Shown here in pieces: positions 11,346 through 24,800 of a stretch of DNA of 64,000 nucleotides. Location: assembly GCA_950295325.1 (NCBI GenBank), contig OX485803.1, positions 61,085,554-61,149,553 on the forward strand, read 5' to 3'. The position numbers and the translations under genes are program-made. The first letter of the stretch is position 1. Each line of letters opens with the position of its first letter. The stretch is from Polytrichum commune (taxonomy: Eukaryota > Streptophyta > Polytrichopsida > Polytrichales > Polytrichaceae). The notes under the pieces are model-generated. The model did not search any database. It had not been told where the DNA came from and worked only from the letters and a program-made list of their open reading frames with translations.

Positions 11346-12745
11346 GACCCCACATATCATCAAAAATAGGTGTTTTCGAGTAGAATATGCAACTGAATTA
11401 GGCATGTTTGTCCTAGGCATGTTTTTTCCAAGCAACAATCTTATCCAAACTCCTACTTTTGGGTGGAAAATGGTAACAAATAAGCATGCAAACTCATTCC
11501 TACCCCACACCCTTGCCCAACTATACCAAAGTGGCATTTTGAGACGGATTGTTTGTTTCATTGGAAGTAAGGATTGGTTTAGACTACAGGGAAGAAGTGC
11601 ACCAATCAAGATTTTTTTGGGGAATGGAGCAATATGATTGGCTACAAAATGGGTTCTTCACCAACCGGGGTTTACACTACAACAAAGACTTCTTTGGTGG
11701 AGAGCTTCAAGCACGGATAAAAAAATGACATAGCGGGTCAACATGGCAACACTTTTTGCTACGGAAATTCTTTGGAGGTGAAGTTTCTTAGGCAACAACA
11801 AACCCTCATACAAGAATCTTGAGCTCTAAAGAACTCCGACTTGAGGCTCTCTTTTTAATGTTTCTCCATCTTGTCGCCCATACCAACCGATGCCTCAAAT
11901 AACCTTGTCTTAGGTTTAAATTTTTGACCAACTAGTGCACTTCTCCTCCACTGTAGTCTAAACTAAGCCCTAAGGCTTAACTAGGTTCAATATATCATAG
12001 AAACTCAATGATGATAGCAAATTCATAATTATTAATATTACTAGATTCTTTTTCTAACTGGCTTTGTTTGCTTATCATATTTATTCATAAATTAAATGAA
12101 ATATACTATAACTCTACATTAATTGATATGATGCCAAATTCATGTTCATTTCATGTGTATGTATTTTCTAGTGATTCAATTTTCTCCAATGTTTTTAGAG
12201 TGTTACAGATATCTATCTATCCATCTACAATCCTTGGCTTCAAACATCTATAACAATGTGGTCTAGATGAATTGTCTATCTGATTACATGTGGATATTTT
12301 GGACACTTCCAACTCCACAGACCAATTTGGTTGTTGAATCAAGCTACCTCATTTCACTAGCATCTCTTAATGACAAAGAATGCCCGTCAAAAATTTGCAA
12401 TTAAAGTTCATATGTTCCTGGGATGTCTAGTTCATATGCCCATATTGATGTTCACATGTTTTTGGAACGACATTTATGTGTGCCTACTCGGGTGTCAAAT
12501 GGTGTGTAAAAGAAATACTCTGCCACATTCAAACAAGCATGTAATGTGTTTGAAAACTTGCCTATGAAGTACCAACTAGCACTTTGAGGACATGTAATAT
12601 ACTACCTAACATTACCAATACTGGTACACATTGTACACTGCATGTAGCAATCAACACACAAAACTTAATAATGCACATGTCCAAGATTTCAACATCTCCC
12701 AGAAGCTGAAACTACAGAAAAAACCCACAGGGTAAAGAACATAAG
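11346..12745. other. Intergenic, no gene seen
   Basis: Several overlapping frames of 60-130 codons exist on both strands, but none has a recognisable domain, biased composition or splice-consistent continuation. I see no supported gene. Confidence 0.5.
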
Positions 12746-12934
12746 CCCTTACATGTGCCTCAGAAGGTGGAGATTTTCTCAAGGTTGGTTCCTACTTTTT
12801 ATGGAATGATTTCAAGTTCAGAACTTGTAGAATTTTCAAGTTTGATGTCTATGAGTTCAAGATTGAGGTTGAACTTGAAAATCACTTCAGAAAAGGAGGA
12901 ACCGAATCTCCACCACTTCAGGCACATATAAGGG
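12746..12934. repeat. Long imperfect hairpin (MITE-like or small-RNA precursor-like)
   Basis: The outer arms are CCCTTACATGTGCCT...GGTGGAGATT on the left, and on the right, inverse complemented, CCCTTATATGTGCCT...GGTGGAGATT. An inner arm GATTTCAAGTTCA pairs with GATTTTCAAGTTCA read from the other side. Nearly the whole 189 bp can fold on itself. It lies about 200 bp past the 3' end of the SET gene at 13137. No target duplication is obvious. Confidence 0.65.
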
Positions 12935-13136
12935 TCCGAATTCATTTACCTTGGCCCACCAAACTTGCAAACTAAGGCACATGTACTATTCCCAAGAGAC
13001 AAACTGACATGACATGCATTTGTGGCACACCACAATCTGGAACTTTGTTTGGAATCAGGATGCAGATTACAAACTAGACATGCAAGATCAAAGGATCAAA
13101 AAAAGATGAGCAGATTTCCTCACCCAAACAGCCTAA

Positions 13137-16100
13137 TCAAGAGAGTAACTTATTCACAACCTCCTGGATCAGCTTTTTCTTCAGGAGGCGGTACTGTCTG
13201 GTCAGCAACAAGTGTTCACTGTGAGGAGACAGCTGACCTGAGCAAGGGACACCGCTGCTGCAAGTTCGACTGCTCAGGTTTCCAATTTGCTCTCTGATTA
13301 AGACTTGGTCTTCCTCAAGAGTAGTTGGAAGCATGGAGAGCACCTCCAGACACCTCATACCTGTGGAGACTTTGCCAATGAGGATCAACCTTTTGGAGCT
13401 TTCTGTAGCCAGGTAGGCTCCACCAAAACTGGTCCAACAAGGATGCCCAGCAATAAGTGGGCGTGTGTTCAGGTCTTTGATGTGGTCCTTCATGCACTCA
13501 AAGAAGCTCTTCAGCAAGGACTTTGAGGACGTTGCATTTTTCCCAGTCAGTTCTGGTTGATCTTCTTTCACTTGAGGAGTGGTGTCAAATGACAGATTTG
13601 CCAGGTGGGTGTTCTTGGCAACTGACTCAAAGAGTGCAATGAGGCTGGGATCAATGACACCCCTAGAATATACTGTAGGACCAGGCTGGTAAGGGATATA
13701 TTGATACCCAATGTCTGCCCAGTAATTGACAAGATGCCACCACTCTCGATTAATGTCCGGGCCTCTTCCCACAACAGCATCTAGAGCTTCCTTTGCAACT
13801 CTCCAATGCTCCTCCCATTCATGGCGAGTGCACAAAGTGAAGTTCTTCTGGTCTTCCTTCACTTGCTGGCAGCTGGTGGTCCATGTTTTCACAAACCACC
13901 GCAACGCGTCCTGCATGAACAACTGTTTTTCAGAGAGATGCAACAAAGAGCTATTACTACCAACCAACCTACACCAAAAAATATCGAGGACTTTCAGACA
14001 TCATTCAAACTTGGTTATTTTGTGAAAGACATACACGAGACTCTAGGTGGTGTTTGTCACAATCAAGGTCAGTCGAAGACATCCAAGATTAGCTGAGACA
14101 ATATAAGAAAGCTTTATGCCTGGAAAGGTTATAGTTACCTCGTAAGAATTGAAAATCTGAGCTATATCAAACGGGTTATCCTCCAGCACAAAACCTGATT
14201 CACAAGCACAAGCTTAGAAACATCAATGAACTCATGACAGCAATAGTAGGTGTAGAATGTAGTTGAGAGGCTACCATGGGTTGAAGGTCTTTCTAAGAGC
14301 TAGGAGGAAGATATACCCATGGCTGGCAGATGATTTTCCATGATCAGAGACTTGATCCTTTCTAAGGCAAGGAACATTTTTAATCAACAATTCCTGAGGC
14401 ATGTCAGGGTGTCACCAGTCCCAAGCTTTCACATTATATGAGATATCAGTCACTATGAAGCCCTCTTCAGCTCCAAAACCGACCCTACAGCATATTTGTG
14501 CCTGCTGTCAAGGACCAAGCTGTGATGGTTTGACTTAGAAGAGGCCCAAGTAAAGAGGGTGTAATATCACTCATAGTTCCTTGAATTGCCCAAATCAGAA
14601 TTTCCTGCAAGAAATGAAGGAGTGGTGCTTCCAAATGCTAAAGCGAGGTTAAATACAGAGAACTTTCCAGTAAAGCATTGGACGCCTCCATTCATGAGAA
14701 CTCATTGAAACTTTAAGTGTGTAATTTCTGAATACACAGATGTTTAAATGTAACATTCCCAAGAGACCTCTATACAACCCAGGAGATTAATGGACACAAA
14801 GGTAATACCATAGTAAAGGTAGAGATTATCATTGGCTCTAGGACCAAAAGATGCAAACAGTTCTTCACCCTTTCGAATATCTCGTCTTGCAATGATCTCG
14901 AGCTTGCCTCCCCAAATTGGCTGTGAGATCCAGTCAGCCTGCCATAAAGCAAGGGAAGTACATGAGAACTCCAAGATGCTTTTTGCGATGCATCTAATAT
15001 TCTGACAATAAGGAGGAAACCCAGCTCTTAATTGGATTCACAGGGATTAGCAACAGAACCTGGTAGCGGTAGTGATGATTGATCATGTCCATGTAGGGCA
15101 TCATCACATATGGAGCATAATGCTCGTCAGCAATTACTGGCAGTGTAAATGCTCGACTATGAACCATCAAAACTGCCCATCCTATTGCGCCAACACCAAC
15201 AAAAGACCATGTGGTTATAAATCACATTGCACAAACAGCAATACGCAAATATGATTCCTAGCTTAATATAAAAGTGCAGCCATTCAACTAAGCCCAAAAT
15301 ATATACATATATCACTTTCCAACTTACTGTATTCCTCAAAATTTGCCCCTGCCAAGTCTTCAGCACTTAACAAAGCGAAACTTTCTCTAATAGATTTTCG
15401 TACTTGAACAAGCTCTCGTAGCACTGGCCACCACTGCACCTCTAACAGTTCCTGCAAAAAGAATCCAAAGGACTACCTCAATTATCTTGCTTGATGTAGC
15501 TAGGTGCAAAGGGAGACATTCTAAGAATAAATCGAATTTAAATCAATTAGCTGTATACAAGCATGTTAAACCAAGGACATGCTTACATGGTCTTCAAGGG
15601 TAATCGGAACTATCATCTGACGAGGAAGGATGTTGATGTAGGATGCCCAAGTTGAAGAGTTGCCCTTTGCCCTGCAAGTGTGAACAGAAACAGTCATTGA
15701 TGCCAACATATTATAAACAGCATGGCCAGTTCATGGGCAAGTAAACAATAAAGAACTTTGGTCCATGTTGCAGATGCTCAAATTTGGCAATGTGCTACTT
15801 TGAATTACAGGAGGAGTGACATACTTTTCCCGTAGCAATCGGGCAGCTGCTCTGTCCCAAGCATCAACTTCACCAGGAACTGCTGTCTCATTGTCGTATA
15901 AACCCATATTCAGCTGAGAAGGTGCAATCTCAGACTTTGTCAAGAGTGTCACTAGTTTCTCCATTACAAATCTTGTCAATCACTACCATATATATGTGCA
16001 AAGCATACTTCAAAAGACAATATATAGCACGGTGTTTGCAGATAAGATGTACCGGCAAGTTGCAAAGAATTTCACCATGCTGTATGTTTTCCAGAACTAC

Positions 16101-16202
16101 CACACCACGCACAAGGCTTCCATCTCCAGCTGTCAGATGGGCGATTTCCAGTTTCTCGGAGATTGAAAACCCAGTCCCTTGCATCCAGCTCACAAACTTC
16201 AT
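13137..16202 (-). CDS. SET-domain protein, Rubisco-LSMT-like lysine methyltransferase (downstream copy)
   Basis: Predicted protein lysine methyltransferase of the Rubisco large-subunit methyltransferase type: a split SET domain followed by an alpha-helical substrate-binding region. Phase-consistent exons are 15825 upward to about 15960, then 15587-15671, 15328-15451, 15060-15181, 14809-14938, 14139-14194 and 13137-13910. Visible motifs in order are AWDRAAARLLREK, then WASYINILP, RWAVLMVHSRAF, the catalytic-fold motif YMDMINHH, GEELFASFGPRAND with LYLYYG, then GFVLEDNPFD. The last exon encodes a helical region ending LTRQYRLLKKKLIQEVVNKL. The start ATG at 16202 gives MKFVSWMQGTGFS, aligned with LRQFLRWL of the neighbour. 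The first splice junction (15.96-16.06 kb) is not resolved. Substrate is unknown. All key SET residues I can judge are present, so it is probably functional. Confidence 0.8.
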
Positions 16203-16248
16203 CCAACATCAGACTAGATGAGCCCATCTCTGGCTGAATAGATTGACT

Positions 16249-19200
16249 TCACTGCACAAAGAAAACATACGACAGATCTACAAAAGCTGTACAGGTTGGT
16301 TTCGTAACTTTTTGCCTTACCTGCTCTGTTGTGTCTTCACCAATAATTTGAGGGTCATTGCCCTGTGTGACACTTTTCTTAATCTGAAAGCAAGACAGTT
16401 GAGAGACTGCTTCTTGAAGTACAATCTTGCGGGAAATGCGGTAAAGAACAGCCAGGTAGTCATTGAGGCTCAGCTCCTCTAATTGCCAACGGCAAGTAGC
16501 ACAACCAGACTCACTCAAGCCTGTACCTCCGATTCCATCCCAGTGTGCAGCAGCTAGAAGAATTTTATCCTCCTCGATTGTTGTTGAGAAGGACGCCAAT
16601 ACATCTTGCATGCGGTTGTGAACAATGTCAAGTGCCAGGAAGGCTGCATCCTTGAATCTTGTGTCAATCTGGTTCAGACTTTCACAATCCAAAGGATTAC
16701 TACCAATGAAGGATTTTGCAATGGCCACAAGTTCCCTTTCCCATGATGTGCCTTCCATGTTGTTCATGTTTCCAATGTTTGAATTTACCAGCATTGGATT
16801 GCTGGCAAGGTAGTTCTTGGCATGGGAGAGTACTGCAAGGATGCAGACTACTTGAGGGTCAAGGTGGCTGTTGGACTTCAAAAGAAAACGTGTGTTGTTT
16901 CTACGTTCACTGCTAGCCAATGACAGCATGTGCTCAGAGGTGAATGCCATTTCTGCATCCTGAGCCACTCTCAGGGTCAAATACTTATTATTGTTGATGC
17001 CTCCAAATTTCGGTACATACCAGTCCACTAGATCCTGACAAAATTAGCAATTCGTATGTGTCACCTTTATGATAGATACACATGGTAGAAGAGGTGCATA
17101 ATAAAACTCTCAAAAACCAGATGAGATATTCTCAGAGTACTTTTATTGTGAAATACTCTACTTCCCACATTGTTCAAAGATTTCCTGTTAAGACAATTTC
17201 CCATTCAGACTAGAATACTTATGTATAGAGCCATAAGGACCAAAAATGGAGAAATCTGGAACTTCTTTCAGCGTATCATGATAGTTCAGTAGTAGCCATA
17301 ATCAACAAGACCTTGAATACCACCACTTCTAGCAAAACCTGCCAGATCTAGATTAAGTTTAGTATTGAACAGACACATACTTGCCATATGTGCAGAAAAG
17401 TCAAAACCCTCTGAGATGATTAGTTTTGGACATAACCTTTGTGTGTTCACTGTTGAGACTACAAGCGTGCATGGACTGATATGGTATACATGAGCACTCA
17501 AGGTTTAACCATATACGTTGCCAGCATGTAGTGCAAGGAGGCAATAATCTTCCAACTTGCATTGAAGGGAAAGGATACATACCAACAGGCTACTGAAAAG
17601 CTGTACACTAGTATTTGTGCTTTTTACAAGACCTGGCAGATCCAAAAACGAGCTTTGTAAGGATAGAGACAGCCTGAACTCAATGATAAGAAAATAATGC
17701 AAGAGCTTGTAGCATACGTTGATAATTTTTTTGAAAGGAGATGGATAAGTCAATGAGAAAAAAGACTTGACAGTGCCTGGACAGTTACCTACAAAACTGT
17801 TGTAGTATCTATGATTACTACTCTGCATTCGAATAACATCTGTTCTAATTCCTAAAGCCCAGGAGGAACATCCTATAACAAAACATCAGTACTTGCAAAG
17901 AGATCTGCCCAAGTCTCTAAAACGCCAACATGAATATTTATTTCTTTAAGTTGGTTTGCAAGGTCCATGTAGAAAAGGATTCAAAAGGAATACAGCTTTA
18001 ATCTATTATCCCATTCATAAGTAGAAGAAAAACTGATTACCATGAAAGACCAAAAGGTCACTAGAATTGCTTGTTTCATATGCCATAGACAGAAAGTCAT
18101 TTATCTGAATCTCATCCAGTGCTTCCAAGTTTATGCCTCCATCCACGCAAATACCTTGAACTGTTCAAAACCTCCGAAGTTCAGAAATCTCATTTAAAGT
18201 CCATCTGTTTTTGTTCCAATAATCAACTCTGAGCATCCATGAAAAGTAAGCGAAATTTCTCCAACAGAAGTGATGGAAGAGAAATGACACAGCACTTTTT
18301 CAACTGGGAGTTCTTACTCTTTGCACTTGGCTCAAAGGAAGACGTGACAAACGGAATTAGAAGATGTAGTGGAGACCCTCCACATGACACTTTGTGCCCT
18401 GAGCTGTAAACAATCGCCATAGCCCAAGCTGCAGGAAGAGAATCACACCGCACAAAATGAACGATTATTTAAGAAGATAGTAAACAAGTTTGTTAGTGGA
18501 CCACCTGATCGTGATGCACATATATGTCTCATGTTGTAACTTGAAAAAAAAAAAAACTAGAAGAAAATAGGAAGGTCAAAGAAGTTGATCTAATGTTGGC
18601 ATCCATACCAAATTCCTTGAACTTTGCACCACTGGCTTCATCAGTTGTTAAAGATTGATATGCCGACTCTATAAATCGCCTCATCAGCTGAACTTCCTCT
18701 AGCACAGAAACATCTTGAATATTGCTCAATTCCTGTGCAACATTGAGTAGCATAAGCAACTCTTGACATTCCCAGAAAACCCATTGGAAATGAACAAAGG
18801 AGTATGAGCCACTGCTCAATGATATCCTTGGGATGTCAATAAATATGGACAACAATATGTCTTCGTCAGCTTACCAGATCAGTGAAGAATAATGGCAAGA
18901 ACACAAAGTCTGGCAGCATTTTGATGTAAGATGCCCACTTGGATTCAGCACCTTTAGCTCTGCAGAAAGAAACCCTAATGTCAGTGCAGTCATCTCTTCC
19001 AGGTATATTAGGTCTGTAAGAGACACTCCATTATCAAAATATCCTCATAAAATCAACAACCAAGTGTAGAATATCTTATGGGGAATATATGCTGACCACA
19101 ATGGCAGTACACTACCAGTCAAAAGAGAGGAAGCATGCCTTTCATGAAGAAGTTTGGAGGCAAGGCGCACCTCCCATGGAGCCTCTTGAAGTGACACTGT

Positions 19201-21003
19201 GGTTTTGGAAGTTGTTGTATCCGACAAGCATGAATCCAACTGCCATGCCAAGTGCAAATACAGACCTTAGCTTTACTCAGTCTGCAAATATCAGGACATG
19301 TGACTATAGTGATACTGTTAACCTCAAGTCCTTTAGAAAGGATACCATACTGCATGTGACGCCATCATCAGCACAACTTTTCAATTCTGTTGCTCATATT
19401 CTTCATTCTTGTTCCTTGACAACTCGACTATTTTCCACTTGAGTATAAAACATATAGAAGCTGGTTGAATTACAAAATTTAGGACTCACTCGCAGCCGTT
19501 ATGCAAGGAGGGCAGAATCATTATATGTTACAAGGAACTGTGCAACAAACCTGCAGCTCTAGAATGGTATCTCCTTTACTCAAAGCCCTTGTGCCAAAAG
19601 ATGCGAAAACCAGGGTGCCATCTGACACCATTCCAGCACCCAATTTGACATTTACAAGATATATTTTCAGCAGAAATACACTCATTCTGGAGTCAAGGAT
19701 TTCCTGCACCACCAAATGTGCAGGAAAAGCAGCTCAAAAAGACACGACATAGATTATCCAGATACACAGATGTGCACAGGTAGTCAATTAAACATGTGAA
19801 AGTTACCTTCAGATTTGAAGCCTGACTTTTCCATGGGCACGATGGAAAAGTTTTGTGGCTGTGACGATTGAATTCCTTTGTGAAGCCACCTGAGAAACTG
19901 GCGAAGTCCACATGCATTGTCACAAAAGCGACTCACAGCCGAATATGAATTGCAAAGTCCTTAGAGCATCAAAGAAATGGAAAGTCCCCAAAGAAAACGA
20001 TAAAAGCTGCTCTAAAATAGGACAAGAACCTACACAGCACATGACTTTTCAAGGCAGAAGGAATGATCAATAACCTCATCAGAAGCTGAGGAAAAGTCCT
20101 CAACAGCCATTGGCCCTTCAGATCTGGACAAGGTCACTGTTTGTCCAAGTTGTGACCATCGCGTAGAAGACAATGTTGCAACATTTTTTTCCTTTAGCCT
20201 TTGTTTTAACCAGGCTTTTGCAGATCCAGTCCTATGTGAATACTCCTGCAATGGCATGCAACCATGAGCTTATAGTATTGTCCTGCACTAGAGATTCCAG
20301 AGAATTCATGGGCTAACACAGCACAACAATGTGGAACATATGAACATCGTGAATGAAGGATGGACAATACAGCAATATAAATCTCAGTCTGGGGTTGTGT
20401 CAGTAATTCTTCAAAGCAAAGCTGCACATGCATACACTGCTGGAATCGTTTCTACAACTGACGTATCCACATAGTTAAAGTTTATCTAGTATTTGATATA
20501 AACGGCGAATGGGCTTGGTGCAGGAGAATCTCGATGCTCCATAATGGAATTTCTTAGTAACAGTCAAGCAAGTACTAAATAAACCCTTCATATGGCCTAT
20601 ACAAGATTGACAAGAGTCCTGGAAGAAAGAACACAGTTACTCTGATTAAACGGTATCGCTACGAGTCCACAATAATCCTCCGAGAACACTCTGAGAAGAA
20701 ACTTGGTAGAATAATACTGCTCTGACCAAAAGCTAGACAAATGTGCTCGGGTTGTTCATGTAATCAAGATCAAATCAATACGAGGCAGGACCCAGAAAAT
20801 CTGCAATCAGTACATAAATTGACCAAGGGCATTAGTAGCATACCGGACTTTCGAATTCTGTAGATGCAGAGTCGACAACAACTCCTAGTAAAAGGAGCTG
20901 GATCAGCAAACAGGTTCCAATCCTGCTCACTTCTGGATAGCGCTCCATCGCCGTAGATTTTGGGAGGATGACAAAGGTGTAGAAGTTTTCTACTCATGTT
21001 CAA
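16249..21003 (-). CDS. SET-domain protein, Rubisco-LSMT-like (upstream copy, divergent active site)
   Basis: Tandem paralogue of the gene just downstream. Recognisable exons: about 20844-21003 (MSRKLLHLCHPPK start, possible targeting region), about 20034-20226, 19805-19920 (CGLRQFLRWLHKG), 19551-19700 (SDGTLVFASF and GDTILELQ), 19139-19233 (APWEVRLASKLLHE), 18875-18959 (AKGAESKWASYIKMLP), 18610-18732, 18318-18428, 18041-18160, and a last exon 16321-17034 carrying the C-terminal substrate-binding-like region (DLVDWYVPKFGG to VLYRISRKIVLQEAV). The 85-bp exon has the same length as in the other copy. Oddities: the D-x-x-N-H motif is replaced by IPFVTSSFEPSAK; the 19139 donor appears to be GC; I could not find the equivalent of the GFVLEDNPFD exon. 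The stop is either TGA at 16249 or reached after a donor at 16321. It may be a non-catalytic or decaying copy. Confidence 0.65.
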
Positions 21004-21883
21004 ACGCTCCAGAAATAAACATCCTCAACTAAATTGCGTCTCCACAGCATACCTGCACGCAAAATTGCACAATAGAAACTGTCAATAAATATGCCAAAAA
21101 GCTCTCAAATGAGAATGTACATTGACGAAATTCTCAATGACAAGAATTCAAGGTTCCTCGAAATGTAGACAACTGAGGTTCTCTTGTTACTCGTAAATTC
21201 TTCCTCCTCCGTACTTGACCCAAATGAATTTAAAATTATAATAATGTGTATATTATTCATGTCCTAGACATTGAGAATTCGTCTTTCTCCTCCAAACACT
21301 GCACCACAGCTGCCCGTTTACCCAACTCCCCACTTCGAATTGAGCAGCATGAAGAAAAGATTTTGCTGAGCTGTAACATCACTCCAATGATCACTAGAGT
21401 AATTCCATGACTAGATGCAAGCATCTCTACGTATATTAACCTTGTAGCTCAGGAACCCACAATGCAGGGCTCCTGGTAGCGATCGAACGCAAATGCGAAC
21501 CCAGTTTCAACAGGGGTAACACAAAACCCTAAATATTTTTCCAGAACACCAGAGAATGTCAGACCATATTCGCCTTACAGCTAATCATATGGAGATGATA
21601 GAAACATTTGAGACCTGCTACCGGTATTATGCACACGAGAAGCTTGGCGAAATCGAATGCTGCCAGGACGATCTGAGTTCGAATTGCCCCAAGGGCGTGA
21701 AGGTGGTCTTCCAATCCCCTGTATCATCCATTCACCATGGACAACATTCATCCACACGATAGATGGCTCGCATATCGACGTCGGGCCTGGTATGGAAGGC
21801 CGGGCAGAGAGAAACGGGCAGCGAGGGAGATCCGGGCAGCGGGCAGCGAGAGCCCACCCCGGTCGCTGCACTTTAGTGCCGTG
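21004..21883. other. Upstream region of the SET gene pair
   Basis: Sequence 5' of the minus-strand SET genes. Several short frames are present but none is protein-like. The promoter was not resolved. The 3.6-kb hAT transposon begins immediately beyond, so upstream regulatory sequence may be limited to this ~880 bp. Confidence 0.4.
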
Positions 21884-21891
21884 GTAAAGAC

Positions 21892-24800
21892 CAGTGTTGG
21901 ACCGGTATATATGTTAGGGCCTGGTATAAGCATTGGTATCAAGTATATATCGCAGACCATACCTACATGGTATCAAAGGGGACAATACACTAGTTCATAC
22001 CTGTGCATCATGGGCAAGAGATATTTATGAACATACCAATACCAAGGAGGGGTTTAGAATGCAATACTAAGATCATTCTTGTGCACATGGTCACGTAATT
22101 TTTCCACAGTGTTGTTCCTCACTTTCTTAGGGTTGCATTCAAAGGTTGTACTTAAGTAGATAGGGGTGGAAGATATTGGCGGCCCACTTTGGTTTTGATG
22201 CAGAATGAGAAGATATTTGTTGCATTAGTTGTTGAAGATTCAAGCCGTTAGTGCCTTCATGGTGATTGTTGAGGTTTGGCCCTAAATCTGTATCACCTAG
22301 TTTAGTTCAAGATTTCATGTTATTTTTCTTTGGTTGATGGGTATCATTTTCGTTTTTTAGTTGTGACCAACACATGTTAACAAGATCCTTGTGTTCATGG
22401 CTTGGAAGGTCGTATGAATAAGATATGATTTGTTTGCAAAGATTAGCTCTCAAAGACTAGGGTTCATTTCTTAGGGTTTTGTAATTAGATTTTAACAAAC
22501 ATGATAGCAACGTTGGTTCAATTTGAATGGGGAGGACATGGTTTACCAGGAGGAGAGCCTTCCAACACAGAGCCAAGAACAACAGAAGACACACACAACA
22601 CCATTGCGGATGCTGAAGTTACAATAGAAGAGTTGCATGTTGCAGAGGAGTTGGCAGCTTGGCGTGTGCAACTCACTCATCTACAAGACAACCACAAGTT
22701 TTGGATACCTTATCATAGAACCTCTTTAGTGTGGACATTTTTCTTATTGCAGTTGCAAGGAATAAAAATTGATGTATATGTACCACAAACAATGAGGTGT
22801 GTTTTGTGTCATCTAACATCATCCACTCCAAATGTGTCTAAAGGGCATAGCTCCACTATCTCACAACCTACTGTTCGTTCCAGAAAAAATATTCTTAACT
22901 ACAAACATGCACATGGATCTACCTCTATGATGAAACATGTGATGAATGACCATGCTGCTGATATGGAGAGATATAAGGAAGTTGTGCCAGCTACCGATGC
23001 AGAGGAGAAAAAAACAGATATGCAAGAAAAGAAAATAGATGAACCCTAGTACCATAACTGAATATTATGATAGTTTTAGTTCTTATGGGAATAATGATGT
23101 AGCACAACAAAGGTTTTTAGAGGATCTTGTTTTTTATAATGCAAAATGATACATTGTATTGTCTGTAGTGGAGAATCCATGGTTGCGGCGTTTGGTGTTG
23201 CGATGCGATCCGAAGGTCAAGTTTTCCATACGAAAACAATTGGTGAAGAAGATCATCCCGTCTATGTTGCAAAAGATTGTGGAACATTTTGCGTTGCCGG
23301 CATTGGCAAGTTGTGCAACAATTGTAGTGACTTTCAATTTGTGGATGTCGTGTACGGGAGTGGACACATTCTGTTTGGTTGCAAACTTCATAGATAACAA
23401 TTGGAAACCCCGACATATCACTATAGGTATTTTTGAAGCATCGGATACTGCAAGAGCAACTTTAACAATTATTGTGAAGATGTTGCTTTCAGATTTCTAC
23501 CTCACATACAAAGTAATTTCGTATGTGAAAGATGAAGGTAGTAATTTGAGTATATTGGCGCCAGTTTTAACATCGGTTGTCTTTTGCAGGTCTTTGGTTT
23601 TGTTACAGCCCTACCCGGGAGTGTTTTGGACACATTATGTCAAAGGCATACCAATATTCTACAAAAATTGAACTTGAACATGCGCCTTCGCCTTTGCCTT
23701 CTCCTTCTCCGTTTTTTTCCTTTTAAAATAGTACCTAAAAGGGAATGTACAATGGTAATGGGAAGTGCTTGGTCTTGTATGTAATATGATGTGCTTTGAT
23801 TTATATGTAAGTTAATGTAATCTGATATGCTTCCCCCATGGACTACTAATTACAGACTTAACAATTATAATGACCATATAATTATGAAGAATGACCATGT
23901 AAGACGCATATAACTTACTAAATCTTGTTGTTATATTGTAGGAAACACAAGAGTATGCAACAACAATTAATATACGTTGTGGTAGGTAGACTGCAGCCTT
24001 GCAAGCTCGAATCCCAAGTGGGCTGACTTGGGTTGTGGCAAAGGCGGTCACAAAGACTTTGCGCCTTGTCGTGCAACAACGCATTTAAACCAATCTCTCG
24101 AGTATCGGCTTTTGAGCGATGCATTGTATGCAACCTTCCATATAAACATCCAACTACAAAATGAATATAATCAGAGGATGCATGCGATGCCAACACTTCG
24201 ATGTGGGCAGATGGACTCAGAGCTACAACTACTTTATGGCCGCATGGCTTTTGAATCAATTGAAGTTATCAAACCATGTCTTAAATTTGCAGTTGATTTC
24301 ACTCGTGAAAAGGCACATGATATGTTGTCGTTGATGTTAGACCCTAGGTATAAGGGTTGGAGGTGATTATTGACTACGTGGGACGCGAGAAGGCCATGCA
24401 CATTTTGGCAAAATATGATCAATTTGTTTTGGTGCCTTTGCTTGTAAAGGTGTCACGGTTGTTGAATCCGAGCTTGGAGAATAACTTGGCACCCACATTG
24501 GAGGCTACAGCTGATTCTCTTTTTGGGCGCACGAGCTTTACAGAGGAGGCTAGCGAGGGCATGCTGAAATTGGATCTCATTTTGCTTCGGAAGTTTTTTG
24601 TACCTATAGATAAAGACATTGCTCCACTTGCTTGGTGGAGGGATAATGCCATTCAATTTCTGCGCGTATCATTTCTTGCGAGGTAGATTTTAGTAATACC
24701 AGGTTCTCATATCGAAACAAAAAGAATTGCTAGTGTTGTTGGACTTTTGTGTGCCTTGCGCTGTTGTAGGTTGGGCATCCAAAATTTAGACGCACTCGCC

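Noticed and set aside
11211-11637. 132-codon minus and 97-codon plus frames
   Set aside because: They shadow each other, sit across a duplicated non-coding repeat and have no recognisable features.
17286-17828. Two minus-strand frames containing DLAGFARSGG and DLPGLVKST
   Set aside because: Considered as missing exons of the upstream SET gene, but phases and motifs do not fit the GFxxxxNPxD exon; left as intron.
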